A DNA stretch of 64,000 nt from Mesodorylaimus sp. YZB2_4. Its lineage: Eukaryota > Nematoda > Enoplea > Dorylaimida > Dorylaimidae. The notes under the pieces were generated by a model. That model did not search any database, was not told the origin of the DNA, and worked only from the letters and a program-made list of their open reading frames with translations. Positions within the stretch are counted from its first letter, which is position 1. The number at the start of each line of letters is the position of its first letter. The translations under genes and the position numbers were made by a program. Shown piece after piece: positions 1 to 12,458 of the stretch. The stretch is from the NCBI GenBank assembly GCA_030248295.1, contig JASANH010000479.1, positions 124,001-188,000 of the forward strand, given 5' to 3'.

Positions 1-926
1 CGACATCGATTCTACAGTGGAGTGTACGTGAGGAAAATAGGTTCATACGCAAAAAATGCAAGTAATCCCGACCCGACCCTTATCCCAAATAAAGTGATCC
101 CAACCTATGGCTAGAGCTGAATCTGAATATCGCATTCTTTTCTCGTTATTCTGACACCGATTCTAGAGTGCACTTCGTCTTTCTGTCAGTCATGCAGCTT
201 TATTGAAACTCTCTTCCCGATAGTTATCCGTTATACTGTGTATAAGCTGGCTTTGATCAATCGATGTGCAGTCTCGATACACTGCCAGCAAAGTAGCCTA
301 TTCTCATGCAAAATCAGTGTCAAACAATTGCCCATAGAATTGCGTGCTGTAGAGCTGCAAGGCTACGATGAATCAGGCAGGACCTTCCAGCCAAGAATAC
401 TATCAGGGATCCTGATGCCTGCACGTCGGGATCGTCCCGACCTATCGCTACCCACATTCCAAATTCTGAGAATTCTATCGTGGTTCCACTTCGGTTCCCT
501 GACGCCTCGTTGATCCATGCAGGGAGGCCGCACGGAAATACATGATGATCGAGAATTGCTTTTCCATCACAGTGGTTGGTGTGTAATAGGTCAACGAGTG
601 TCTGCACGTCTCTCTTTTTCGGCCTTTAAAAATTGCAAATGACGTGATAGAAAGTTTGAAGTTGATTGTCCATCAGAGTGGTTCCATCTGAAGCCCACAG
701 CAGATTCACCTGAAACTCTATTTTACCCAAACCCAATATCCTCCATCACCCTGTGCGATTTTGGTTATTTCACAAAAAGCACATGGCGAATCGGGAACAG
801 GAAACAAAATTGCTGGGTCTTCCTTTGAGGTAGTAATTGCTAGCAAAGCGAAACTTTTTGGCAACGATTATCTCTGTTTAACTGTCCAAGATATTAGACT
901 GTTGCCGTTTCGAATTGTCGTCGATA
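1..926. other. Intergenic sequence upstream of cul-5
   Basis: No convincing gene. Short open frames here lack any recognisable family pattern. Around 110-175 is a stretch (GCTGAATCTGAATATCGCATT followed by a CGATTCTAGA-TGCACTTCGTCTT segment) that recurs at about 54960-55012, so it is part of a dispersed repeat. A short GACCC-type tract lies near 68-80. The cul-5 promoter should be in the last few hundred bases, but I see no clear TATA box. Confidence 0.5.
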
Positions 927-3900
927 ATGTCTCAACAACCAGCCTTGCTAAGGGTGAGGAAAAATCGATTTTTTTACGCACTACGTACCTGGTTTTACTT
1001 TTGGTTTTTTATTCTTTTTTAGAATAAAACAGCATCATTCGAAGAAGAATGGCCGAAAATTCGTCCCGTAGTTCTTAAATTATTGAACCAAGAAGGTGTT
1101 CCAAAAGAAGAATGGCAAGATTTATTTTGGATCGTGCATATGCTGGTCTCTTGGGGCGTCGAAAAAAGCGTTCCTCGTTTGCAAGATGCTTTACTAGCCG
1201 AAACAACAGAACATATACGAAACGCATTTACGGTGAGTGAATTGTTATCGATTTGTTTTCAATTTCGAAGTTTGCTTGGTTTTTCAGCGTATTCAACAAC
1301 ACCAAGAAGAAAATGCTCTTCTCAAGGCATATATTAGTGAATGGCGTAAATTTTATGTTCAATCTTTGTATTTTCCCGAACCTTTTCGATCGCTTGAGAA
1401 TGTGGCCGCTTCTACTAGCGGCCCAGCCGTGGCTGCCGCTTCCGGTGCAGGCTCTACAAGATCGCCACAACCAAGCACGAAGAATTACGTTGGGGCTGCG
1501 CAAAGAGCCGGTGCTGGATGGGCTCCGGGTGCTCCGAGTGCTGCCAATAAACAACCCCAAATGGAGGAAAGCACAGTTCGCAGGGTAAGATCTAGCTAGG
1601 CACAGAGCATTATCCAAGTCCCGTTAGTACTCAAGAAAACACTAGAAACTATCGTTCTAATTAAACAGAAATATTAAACTGGCGCTTTTATGGGTTTGGC
1701 GTCTATGTAAAACTGCAATTTCTGTTCTTTTAGATGATGCTCGAAACATGGAATAAATTTATTTTTTCAAATATAAAAGATCGCCTTCAAGGAGCTGCGA
1801 TGAAATTAGTGTTGGCTGAACGAAATGGCGAAGCATTCGATTCTCACTTGGTGGTTGGTGTACGCGAGTCGTACGTTTCATTGTGCACTGATTCATGTGA
1901 TCGATTACAAATTTATCGTCAACATTTTGAGAAACCTTATGTCGAAGCTACTGAAGCTTTTTATCGGCGAATAGCCCCTCAATTTTTGCAAGAAAACGGC
2001 GTACAAACTTATACGAAATACGTCGATCAGAAGTTGACTGAAGAAGAACAACGAGGGCGTCGATATTTGGAAACATGCGCGGGATGCAATTCAGTTCAAC
2101 TATTATTAGAACGATGCGTCGACGTGCTGGTGGTATCTTTCCAAGATCAGATTTTGGCCGAATGTTCCGTCCTGATCAAAGCGAATGATACAGAAAGTAA
2201 GTGCACTGGGATCGGGCACGGCTGCGAAAATATGTCATGTTTTTTAGAATTACGGCTTATGTATCGTCTTTTGAATCGAACACCCGCTGGCATCCCGCCC
2301 GTGTTGAAATACTTAGAAGATCATATTAGGAGTCAAGGTTTAGCAGATATGGTTGCAAATGCAGAGCTAATCACTTCGGTAGCTATTGTTGTCTAGATAT
2401 AATTTATTGATTTACAAGGTTTGTGTTTTTTAGGACCCAGAAAAATACGTGGAACAGCTGTTGGCTATGTTCGATCGATTTAGTTCATTGGTGCGAGAAG
2501 CTTTTTGCGATGATCCAAGATTCTTAACATCGCGAGACAAAGCTTTTCAAGAAGTTGTAAATGACACGACTGTTTTCCGATTGGAGCTACCGCAAACGAA
2601 ACAAAAAGGGTGAGGAGAAGTTTTTTCCTCGTTTCTACTGTCGGCAGTTAGTTTTCATGGGAAGTTTATTGGGATTAGATCAGATTAGTGTGGACAGGTT
2701 TTCTATTCGAACTAGACGAGCTAATTTGATAGTCTGATATCTTAATTATAAGTACAAATATTTTATATTTTTTCTAGGGCAGCTGCAAAAACACAACCAG
2801 AATCGAAATGTCCGGAATTATTAGCAAATTATTGCGATTTGCTGCTCAGGAAAACACCATTGTCGCGAAAATTGACTTCTGATGATATTGATCTGAAGTT
2901 GCAAGAAGTGGTAAGGGCATTGATGTTTACACCAGCATCCTAAACCTAGCCCCCTGTCCAGGGAAAGCCTAAAATTTTTTGGGCGTTTGAAAAAAGGGGT
3001 TCCAGAGAAGGATAGGGGTCTATTCTGGCAGAGTATCATGGACTTGGCTCGCTTCATGACTGGTGGCTTGAGCTCGATTTCTTTTGGGGGTGGGGGATGG
3101 TCGGGGACTCATCGTTAGCCTATAAGTTTGGGGGGGGCGTTTAGTAAAAACTGACTAATTTTGCAAGGTAGTACCGGAAATCAAGAGTGGCCGGGCAGGG
3201 AGTCGCAGTGCCCAGCATCCCCACCCCCCCCCCCCCCAGTTTCGGATGCTGGGCACTGTTGTTTTTGTGTTCTAAAGAGGGCTAGAAAATGGCTTGTTTG
3301 GAAGGCGGCCACGTTTAGACGTGAAGAATTCTCAAAAATTATAGTCGCATTTGTGTAATCTGGTGTTTTTTTAAAGCAATCAAAATAAAATCTAAAAACT
3401 TTTTGAAATCCGAAGGGTTACCATGACTTTTATGGGATTTTTAAAATAAATACATTTTCAAATTGAAGTGGGCTACTTAAAACATTTAAATATTGCCTGC
3501 CTTTTGTTTCAGCTGTTGGTTCTGAAATACGTTCAAAATAAAGACGTGTTTATGCGATTTCACAAAGCTCACTTGGCCAGGCGATTGATTTTGGATGCGT
3601 CGGCTGATCAGGAAAAGGAAGAAACAATGGTTCACCGGCTCAGAGTAAGCAGCAGCAGCTTTTTTCAGCCATGGGAATAGTGCAATGTGCATTTGCAGGA
3701 AGCGGGTATGCCGGCCGATTACATTAATAAGCTGCTACGCATGTTGCAAGACATCGAAATTAATAAAGATTTGAACAAGGCGTTCAAATCGACGCATACG
3801 CTGAGCAATAATAATCGCAATGCGATCGCTGGTAAGATTTGGTGTGTGGGCGTAATAGACGGGGTCTTAGCCATAAAATTCTGGCGGTTATTGAAATGTA

Positions 3901-5606
3901 GTTAGCGATAATGAAATAATGGGTTCTAGCTGCGAGGAAGAAAGGCTCAAAGTTCGGCAGGAAAATGGTAATTCCTGCGGTGCCTATGATGCGGCGAGCC
4001 AAATTGTTAGAGTTGCTGGGTATGATATTTGCCCCTGATGAGAGAGGAGCTAAAGTATTGTGGGCCGACTTCTCCAATGCCTTTGTGCGTGTAGCCGTGG
4101 CCATGGCTGATTGTGTCTTAATCCCAAAGCGCTTTAGTCAGACATCAGATATTTGATGCGGCGGTGCAAAATTGAGGGTGTTATGTTTCTTTTAGATGTT
4201 GTGAACATAAAGATTTTGAATGCGGGAGCGTGGGCTCGCGGTGCTGAACGGGTACCGGTTAGCTTGCCGCGAGAACTGGAAGATTTCATACCGGAAGTCG
4301 AGGAATTCTATCGAAGTCAGCATTCAGGAAGACGATTGCAGTGGCATCATCACTGGTCGAATGGGGTGGTCATGTTCGCCAACGAGGATGGTGGTCGGTA
4401 CGAATTGGAGGTCACTACGTTTCAAATGGCCGTTTTATTTTGTTGGAATGATCGACCTCACGATCATATTTCGTATGAAAATTTGAGATTGGCAACTGAA
4501 TTGCCGGATATTGAACTGAGGAAAACGCTTTGGGTAAGGAGGCTATGATATGTTTGACATATTGTTTTAACCCGGGGCGAGGATTATTGATTCCCCTAGC
4601 TGGGAGCGTCAACCCCTCGGGATGATGTTTCAACCGCAGGTGTAGTTCTATAGAATCGCTTCATTGCGTCGGTGTTTTTGTCCAGCCGCATTCTCTCCTA
4701 CACCTGCTAGGTTTGGTTATATTGACTTTAATACATGCTTGTTTCAGTCTTTGGTCGCCGCACCAAAGCTCAAGTACCAAGTGTTATTGTGCGATTGCGA
4801 GAGTAAGAATCCGAAAGATTTCACGGATATTAGTACATTTTGGCCCAATCAGCAATTTGTGATGATAAAGAATGGCAAACCGCAGAAACGGGGTCGATTG
4901 AATTTGATTGGTCGATTGCAATTGAATATTGAGCAGAGTCGGGAACAGGAGCACGACGACATCGTACATTTGCGAGTATTGCGTGTGCAGGTATGTTTGC
5001 TGTGTGGTGTAGAGTAGAGTAGTGTGGATATTCGCGCCTTGTTGAGACTCTGACTGAGTTAGTGTTCGACCAGGCCCCGACCACGATACCCGTCCCCGCA
5101 GGAGTGGCCATCCATGCCAAAAAACTTTTCCACGTCTAGATAATAGCTTCGCCAGGATTCTCACTGAAAAATTCTTGTCTCTGCTAATCCGCAATAGACG
5201 TGTGGCATATCTGTATGAAGGCTTCCGGCAAAAAATGCAGGCCAAATTTTATGCAATTTCTAAAACATGTCAAGAAATAAACAGATGGGTGACTTCGACA
5301 CTCAAACAGCTTTTTCTAATCCTCGTACAATCCAGGAAAAACTCACCTCACCCCCAAGCCAAACGCCAGACCGGTTTTTTCAGTTGAGTGCTTATTGATA
5401 TATATGTTCAGGAAGCCGTGGTGAAGATTATGAAGATGCGGAAACGCATGACAAATGCTCAGTTGCAAACGGAATTGGTGGAAATGCTAAAGCAAATGTT
5501 TTTGCCCAGTAGGAAGATGATAAAAGAGCAGATCGAATGGTTGATTGAACAGAAATATTTAGCACGCGACGAGAACGACATTAATATTTTTGTATATTTA
5601 GCTTGA
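927..5606 (+). CDS. CUL5: Cullin-5, E3 ubiquitin ligase scaffold (12 exons)
   Basis: Scaffold of cullin-RING ligases that use Elongin B/C with SOCS-box adaptors and an RBX-type RING protein to ubiquitinate substrates. Exons: 927-953, 1023-1232, 1288-1584, 1734-2196, 2248-2378, 2434-2609, 2778-2910, 3513-3644, 3699-3831, 4196-4533, 4748-4990, 5412-5606. Every junction is GT-AG and keeps frame, giving 825 residues against about 780 in vertebrate CUL5. The tiny first exon (9 codons) is placed because it restores the family N-terminus. CUL5-diagnostic stretches include GEAFDSHLVVGVRESYVSL, QPESKCPELLANYCD, LKYVQNKDVFMRFHKAHLAR and VNIKILNAGAW. The C-terminal winged-helix exon carries the neddylation site, Lys769 in IMKMRK. 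The extra length is an Ala/Gly/Pro-rich insert in exon 3. Intron 2197-2247 is only 51 bases and stays open in frame. Identification is near certain; exact ends of a few exons are less so. Confidence 0.95.
3206..3258. repeat. Perfect 15-bp inverted repeat around a poly-C tract, in a cul-5 intron
   Basis: Arms CAGTGCCCAGCATCC (3206-3220) and its exact complement (3244-3258) enclose a run of about 16 C with one A. It lies in the largest cul-5 intron (2911-3512). It could be a foldback insertion or a snap-back replication product. The same intron has an eight-G run near 3133 and a second CCAGCATCC word near 2933. Confidence 0.8.
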
Positions 5607-6755
5607 ATATTCGAATGCGCTGGGTTTGTGCACGTGTTCCGGGACTGATGTGATTTGATAGGTTTCGTAACTGGTTTTCTTGACTTACTTTTGTAGAGTT
5701 GCGTGTTGTGGCACTGATACGTGTACGTACCCATATGCCAAATACGCTAGGGTTTTCGACCTGAAATGTATGCCGTGCGTGGCTGCTGTACAGTACAATT
5801 GGCATTAGAGATTTCGTGTACAATGCTAAAAATGTGTGCTGCCTGGGATAATGGAGTATGGCTAAAGAATTTGGGAGTTAAGAATCGAATAGATGAGGTT
5901 TCAGGGTGGTGACTGAACAAAACAAACTGCTGACTGAAACTTTATTTTACTCCGCCGAGTAAGAATGGGGCAGGTGCAGTTCTTGTTGAAAAGATCAAGT
6001 GCCGCACTCCTTCGGGGTGGGTAAAAGCTAGTTTCAGATACGGGTTCTCGTTTCTTCTGGTTTGTGGAGCTGTTTGAATGAAACTATATTTTACACTGTT
6101 GAGCAAGAATGTGGCGCTTGCGGTCTGGTTGAAGAGTGGCCAGAAGTGCTTTCTTTGTGGCGAGTTTTGACATGCTGCCTAAGCTGTTGGCAAGATGCGG
6201 AGTACGCGTTTCGAGAGTCAGGCCGACTCTATGCGGAGTGATATTTCTTATCGACGTTTCGAGAATTTAAGTGCAGTGTTTGGTTCAGAGGCGTTCACTT
6301 CCAGGTCGGATGCGAACATGTGTCACGAAGCAGGAAACTGTTTGGCATTTGCGCAGTATCACCTGCTCGTAGGATGATCGCAATTACATCACAAGGAGGA
6401 TGACATGAAGTAATTAGTCGACTGTCCTCGATGTTGGCCGAACAGAGGCAGAGGTTAGGCCTGATTAGAAGGTAGAATGACGAGTTTCCTTTGGAGCTTT
6501 TCAGCAGATCGGTGCGGCTTGGTAATCGATTAGCTGGGTACTCGCTGGTGCGACGGATGTTGGATGTCGTGAGTACGCTATGGAGACGCGGCCATGAGAG
6601 GTCTGAAGCAGCGAAGTCGAAGAAACGCAAAGATAGTCTCGTTTATTAGTTACACTCATGCAAGAAAACCGTGCGATGCGTGAGATTACTCTTATCAGCG
6701 ATTGTTTGGTAGTCATACCACGGGCAAACTAGACAGTATCCTAACATTGTTTTAT
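5607..6755. other. Intergenic, cul-5 to peptide gene A
   Basis: No supportable gene. Open frames here are short and without family resemblance. Two similar sub-segments (about 5925-5970 and 6075-6120, both with GAAACT-TATTTTAC followed by GAGTAAGAATG or GAGCAAGAATG) suggest an old local duplication; a related GAGCAAGAATGTGG word is at about 11766. Confidence 0.4.
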
Positions 6756-7320
6756 TTAATATCTTCTAATGCACTGAATGATCGAGTAGAAACAGTTCTT
6801 AAATTTTTTGTGGCGTTCTTCGTATTTCTTCCATTCGGGTGGCAGATTCTTGAACAGATGACTCTTCTTGTCCACTAGATAGGGCAACGATCTTTTATTC
6901 TTTGGTTCAGTCGCATCGATTGCTTCGATGCTTTCCAAGCGCGTCATTTCCTTGGGACGCGTGCTAGAAAAGACAAACATGGGACAGAGATCCAGGCAGG
7001 ACGAGAGAGAGACAAGACCCGCAATATACCACTCAGCAACAATTCAAGCGGAGCCCCCACATCATCGACCAGAGATAAGAAAGTGGCAATGCGAGAGAGA
7101 TCACAGTCTCATAGGTGAGTGCTCCATAACCAGCTTGCCAATGACTACAAGAAATCAGCCAACATCACGTCTCTTTCCGCCCTTGGGCAAGTGAAGAAGG
7201 GGTGACCCCTAAGACTGCCCTTACTTACAGATGAAAAGTCGTCCGTTTCTTCACGCTCTGTCCGAAACCAATAGCCATGAAGGCCATCGCCATAAGCAAT
7301 ATGACACTGAGCACGGCCAT
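6756..7320 (-). CDS. Allatostatin C-like neuropeptide precursor, copy A (2 exons)
   Basis: Exon 1 is 7229-7320 and exon 2 is 6756-6963, joined at CT/GTAAGT and TTTTCTAG/C, for 99 residues. Exon 1 encodes a hydrophobic signal peptide (about residues 1-20) followed by a dibasic KKR. Exon 2 has further dibasic sites and ends in FKNCFYSIIQCIRRY. The loop Cys-6 residues-Cys with [FY][FY][NS]-x-I inside aligns with the allatostatin C loop (CYFNPISC). Known of the family: AstC peptides are secreted neuropeptides acting on somatostatin-type GPCRs. Unlike canonical AstC, a basic RRY follows the loop, and there is no amidation Gly. The paralogue at 12459-13076 conserves the signal peptide, a Lys-rich block and the whole C-terminus, supporting a real gene. 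The poly(A) signal AATAAA overlaps the stop codon. The secreted-peptide call is firm; the AstC assignment is plausible but unproven. Confidence 0.6.
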
Positions 7321-7383
7321 TATTTGGAGAGGCAATCAGGACCTAACGATACTTTCTGACTGAGCTCCAGCTCTCGAGACCGA

Positions 7384-7390
7384 CCTATAC
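7384..7390 (-). promoter_or_regulatory. Candidate TATA box of peptide gene A
   Basis: On the minus strand GTATAGG sits about 65 bases upstream of the start codon, in the position equivalent to the better TATATATGG of the paralogue (13149-13157). The surrounding text (TCGCAGC-GAAAAT-A) is also shared with that copy, so promoter and gene were duplicated together. Confidence 0.35.
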
Positions 7391-8109
7391 ATACACTAAT
7401 CGCAGCGAAAATAATGGGTTTCTTGATACTACCTTCCGCAATCGTAGCTTCGTTGCTCGACTTCGAGGCAATTATCTTCTCTAATTAACGAGCTAGTTAG
7501 TCGACATTAGCGTCATATCCATGTCACTGCAATGGACAATGTACATGCCAAGTGCCACCTCGCGTCATATTGCACGAAGATAGGAGGTTTTGGAGCAGTT
7601 TCTAAAATAAGCACTTTGAACATCGCTTAACGTGGGGTTCACGCAGGATAAAAACGACGAGGCACAAGCTGCATAAAATGTTGGTCCTCTAGGACAAACA
7701 GCGACACCGCCTGCCATAGCTTTTGTCCCGAAGTTGCCATTGGGGATGTACTGTAGGATTTTCAAGCGACCGCGGTGATGCAGTCGCTCTGCATTTCTAC
7801 CAATATTTGCTTGGTAGGAACCCACTGGGGGTTCACTTCCCAGTGACGGGGGGGCTGGTTTGCGACCCGCAAACCCTCGCTGGCCTTGACGCCATGCCGT
7901 GGGTGACTCAACCGGCACTATCGTGTGCTCAACGCCAAACGAGGAGACAGTCTCGGCTGTCGAACACAAAGTGTGGCTGTTACTGTTTTTACTCCCATAA
8001 AACGCTTAAGCGCACTTAGACATGGGGCACAGAGGCAAGATGAAATTAAAACAGAAAAGTGTAAATAAAACGATATATAGAGTCTAGAAAAATGAAGTCA
8101 TCTCAAAAA
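7391..8109. other. Intergenic
   Basis: Nothing gene-like seen. The part to about 7560 is the duplicated upstream flank of peptide gene A (compare the AATGGACA-TGTACA stretch near 7531 with that near 13301). The rest is unique by eye, with one TACTGTA heptamer near 7749. The last 100 bases are probably the 3' untranslated end of the LINE fragment that follows. Confidence 0.4.
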
Positions 8110-8878
8110 CTAGACAGAAAAACGATACGACGCCATCAAATCTTTAAAAACTGGGAAGCTAGAACTTGTAATTTCATAGGGTATCGTATTCCATAGTCTT
8201 ATATCACTAAACTCGAAAGACTGAGTGAAGGCAACAGTGCGAGTTTCATTCAGTGGGAGTTCCAAATGGTGCGCTTCAATGGTACTAGCACCTCTACGGG
8301 AGCTTACTCGCCTTTCAGAATCGATGACGAGTGCTTTGTAGTCATGTAAGCCATTGTAAAATTTATAAAATTGTAACAGTTTTAGCTGTTTCCTGCGATC
8401 TGACAAAGGCCTCCACCCCACTTTTTGTAATGTTTCTTCGTATAATATTGACCAATCATTTCGTATGAGCCGAAGCGCAAATAATTGAGCACGCTCTACG
8501 AAGGTTTCCAATGTCTTTGTCTAGAATAGGATCCCATACTGCACAGCCATAATCAAGCTTAGAGCGGATGCAGGCTTCGTAAACTGTCTTCAAGGCTTGC
8601 GACGAAGGCATCCAAGCACTGATTCGACGAAGACATCCAAGCACTGATCGGATGTTTGAGGATAAGTTTGCAACATGTTTCGAAAACTCTAGATCTGCTG
8701 TGAGTCCGAGGTATTTGACTTCTTTCTCAATATCTATCAGTTGATCCGATAATTTCAGAGTTGGAACAGTTTTCAGAGAGGCATTTGCATATCTAAATAT
8801 GACAGATTTTGTTTTTACCTCGTTGAAGCTGAGGCCAGCGGAATCGATCCATCGAGAAATATAATTTAAGGCTGGCAT
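8110..8878 (-). mobile_element. Non-LTR retrotransposon (LINE) reverse transcriptase 3' fragment
   Basis: Two overlapping open frames on the minus strand, 8456-8878 and 8110-8511, read the end of a LINE reverse transcriptase and its C-terminal tail. Patterns include SAGLSFNEVKTKSVIF, VKYLGLTADLEFSKHV, YEACIRSKLDYGCAVWDP, then RLIRNDWSILYEETLQKVGW and RLWNTIPYEI. This is the layout of the CR1/Jockey group. The frame changes near 8500, so the copy is dead. An imperfect tandem duplication (CATCCAAGCACTGAT) lies at about 8609-8655. It is not the same subfamily as the LINE at 24.4-26.2 kb. Confidence 0.85.
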
Positions 8879-9850
8879 AAGCTCATCCGCTGGTGGCTAG
8901 CTCATCCGCTTTTGAACGAGGAAGCCGCTCTCTGAACCAGAGATCACGTCTGCAGAGCTGCCCCCAGTTTTGCTTAGAAGGTTTGACTGCTGGCCGGCTA
9001 TAGGCAAAAATGGGCTTCGGCCCAAAAACTAAAAGATATACTATAGGATTTTTAAGGGGACAAGGACAAGACTTGGACAAGGACAAGAGCTTGAAGCTTG
9101 AAGAAATGAAACCAGGCTTCAAGCTTCAAAAATTGAAACAGGGCCGCTCAAGGTTCAAGCTCTTACATATATCCTTTATGGAATGCTAATCGTGATCATC
9201 TTGCTATTCGGAATCGAAGCAGGTCCCCCCTATACAGTACATGTCCTGCGCAAAATATTAGGCTTTCATACTCGTATTCAGTCGCGTCCGCTCAATATCA
9301 CCAGGAAAAAAATATGACGATATCTGGAGTGACTGAAACCGAAGTACACTCCAAAATGGCCAAAGCTTTACTTTTATGCGTTTTATCGCTATTTTGTGCC
9401 ATTTTCTGCACTCCTTGCCTATCGAACGACTTAACGCTTTTCAGACTATTGCTGTAGGATATATCAAATCAAAGCTGAAGCACAGAGGTGCCATGCCCCT
9501 CAATGAACGCTTTTTCTTGAAGAAAATCCTAGTTTTTGACGATTTTCTTTCAAACCGCCAAGATTGTAAATGTAACGCTTTTCTTATAGATACTTATTTA
9601 GTTTGGCCCCGAAATTCATGTGACAGTAAGCGAAGTGGTCCAAATTCAGCGTTATAATAAGCGAACTCAAAATATACACAAAGTATGGGAAAAAAGTTGG
9701 GACTTTGAAAACCTGTGATAATAATCGAAGTGTAACATTATCCAGCGGGACAAAAATGGACTCGACTGCATAGGCCTAAGAACACGCACTTTTGTCAGTG
9801 ATGGCAAGGGATGGCAAAATGGTAAGAATAAAACAAAAATAGGTGCGCAA
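8879..9850. other. Intergenic
   Basis: No supportable gene. A purine-rich GGACAAGGACAAG / CTTCAAGCTT cluster lies at about 9055-9155. A 93-codon open frame at 9376-9657 begins with a weakly hydrophobic stretch but has no other sign of being coding. Confidence 0.35.
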
Positions 9851-9857
9851 CATACGA

Positions 9858-10950
9858 GGGGAGCTCAGAAAAGTTCTTAGCCTGACCACATTTTAATTGC
9901 AAGTGTTCAATGCCATACTTACGACATTCGTTACGTTATTCTTCTTCGACATAAACTCCCCTGAGACCCATGCACTTGTTTAAACGTAGCTGCAACGCGT
10001 GAATACCGGTTAAAAAGAAGGATTTCGAATCGAAAATCTTCCCCCAATAAAATTTTTTGGGGTTTTCCGAATAGTTAGCAATCTCTGGGTGCCAGAACTG
10101 GGCTGTACTCGTATGGTGGATGATCAATTTGTTTGAATCCCCGTTCATCGATGGCAGCCTGAACGACGCGCGCTTTGTGGACTGGCTCATTGCCAACTCA
10201 AGAACAGCATCTGGTCCCATCAACCCGCGCCTTTTCGATCTGATCGCTTCACGCAATCGGCGGATAACCAGCAAAATATTGCTCAGTAATCGTAGTCTTG
10301 GCTGGCGTGTAATCAATCATTAACATTCCTTTGCAATCCCAAAAAATTGTTGCCATGACCTTACCTGATGACTGCTGAAGGCGAAATTTTTGGCGGCTGT
10401 GTACTGACTGGCAGCCACTGCATCGATTCGTGTTCTGACTCAGATCAAAGTGATGAATCCTTGTTTGATTACCAGTCACTGTTCTTTCGTAAAAATTATC
10501 TGGATCGGCCGTGATCATTGCCAAAAGGTTTTTTGACGTTTGAACTCTGACAGCACTTTGCACTTTTGTCAGGTCTTTTTGCCTACATCTCGCGCAGACC
10601 ATGGATAAATTCAATTTCTCGAGTAAAACTGTTCCGACGCTACCCACTGAAATGCCCCTTCCTCTGCTATCTACAGTAGTCAACGGCTATTCGAAGGTCT
10701 TCTTTCACAATCTTTGCCACAACAGCTCATTTGTTGTCCGATGTCACCTCGGCTGGGCGTTCACATCTTCGGCTTTTTTCAATCGCTTCTCCTCCATGTT
10801 TAAACAAAGCTGACCACTTTTTCACTGTCGCCAATTTAGGAGCACCTTTGCCCTTCACTGATTTCTGTTGGCTTCAAGCCTTCATTTGTTAAAAACTTGA
10901 TGGCAGACAGATGCGCAAAATTCGTCAAATTTGTAATTTCTCTGATTCAC
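9858..10950 (-). pseudogene. Decayed mariner-family DNA transposon
   Basis: Read on the minus strand in several broken frames: KFLTNEGLKPTEI and VKKWSALFKHGGEAIE (N-terminal helix-turn-helix region, about 10770-10930), then the FERTVTGNQTRIHHF-like part and SGKVMATIFWDCKGMLMIDY (10320-10480) with the first catalytic Asp, and LPSMNGDSNKLIIH downstream. These are mariner transposase patterns; the family cuts and pastes at TA sites using a DDD triad. Multiple stops and frame changes make it inactive. The 3' end shows a plausible terminal repeat (GGGGAGCTCAGAAAAGTTCT on the plus strand near 9858); I could not find its inverted partner near 10950. Confidence 0.85.
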
Positions 10951-12458
10951 CTCCACATACAGTACATAGATGATGTAGACGACCATATTTCAAGAACCCG
11001 TGAATGGATAAGCGTGATTTTTTGCTAAGATTCTAGTGGGATGTGTGGCAGTGTAAAGAACGAATTTCACTGCTGCAGCTCATACGGAAGGTACTTTGGC
11101 TTTGAACTTTTTCAACTCGCCACGTAAATCGTCTGGGCTCATCTGCTGCCTGCATGAATATCCTAAACTTGAGCTAGAGCCCGAGATAGGAGCCCGCCTC
11201 TCATACGAAGCTAGATATTTCGGAGTAAGTCGGTATATGTCCCAATTCGAGCATAAAGTGGAAAGCAAGTCAAAAGACTTACGTTTCTAGGGCCAAGTGA
11301 CTGGTTTCGGATCGTGTGCGATTGGCTCCGAAACAGTGACTTTTTGGATTTTTGGTTGGTCGTAGCTCCAGAAACGTGTGATGCTGTTTTTGAGGTTTCT
11401 ATGGACAAAAATTGGGCACTTAGTAACGCAGGCGCGTCAGCTACTTACCTGTCTTGTTGACGGTGATCAAGACACGCCTTATAATCGGTCTACTAAAAGT
11501 GCTCCGTGCAGTAGGTCTCGTGTCGTATCCACTGTTTGGCAGTCATCGAAATGTATATCCTGTTTTCCTTGAGAATACACGCCCTCCTTGTTCCGCATAG
11601 TGCCACTTGTACATTCCTAAAGAAAACAGATAGTAGCCTGTCTGAAATTCCCAAATGGAGAACTCTGGTGCGCAGAATTTGGGACTGTGGAAAATCGAAT
11701 GCAGCAGATAAAATAATCTCATGGATTGATGCAAAATGGGCAAAGGAACTATCAAATTAGGCTGTCGAGCAAGAATGTGGAAATTTTTGTCGTTAAAGCA
11801 TATGTTTTGTCGCGTTGGAATACATAAAGCCGTAGGTCACATTCCTTCTAGGTGGTTAAAAGTTGGTTTTAGAAGTTGATATCTTGTCACTCTTGCTGAT
11901 TTTGGCATTCTGTCAAAGTGATTAGCAGGTCATGTGAAAATGTTTCATTCCGTACCAATGCTTCTAAAGTCGGAACCCGTCAATAAGTACAGGGGTATTC
12001 AGTGAACTGGTGCCCGTTTCCTGTTTTGATGCTACTAGTTATCAGGAAGCAGGATGCAGTTTGACATTTGGACTGGCATGTTTCGCGCTCAAAGGATGTT
12101 TGGAAATTAGCTTACAAGTACTGGAGGAGTGGCCAGGGCGGAATACGGGTTTCCCGTAGCTTATGTCGGGGTGGTGATAGTCAAGGGTGCGGCGTAGTAA
12201 TTACTGCATTAGTTCGGTACTCGCGATCAGCGAAACAACGGAAGTGATATCAAAGGCACGTTAGGAGGTGTGATCGTTGTACGTAGGTACACCAAAGCTG
12301 ACTTCGAGAAACATGAAGATAGCGGCCTTATTTTATTTAGATACATGTAAGAAATCGAACGTAATCACAGTTACGATGAGTGTATAAGCCATACTAAGGG
12401 GCATACTGAACTGTTACAGTTTTTAAAATACGACTGCTGCTTTTATCCTGCCAATATT
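10951..12458. other. Intergenic
   Basis: No gene I can support. Short frames at 11096-11290 and 11536-11760 have no recognisable pattern. A TACAGTACAT word is near 10960. The section 11766-12330 shares scattered words with 5930-6130 and may be the other half of the duplication that produced peptide genes A and B. Confidence 0.35.

Noticed and set aside
1237..1599. Independent 120-codon frame
   Set aside because: It is cul-5 exon 3 plus unspliced intron ends.
3965..4156. Separate small gene inside a cul-5 intron
   Set aside because: 63-codon frame without family pattern, signal peptide or flanking signals; lies wholly within intron 3832-4195.
9376..9657. 93-residue protein
   Set aside because: No family pattern, biased composition or splice context; length is within chance for this base composition.
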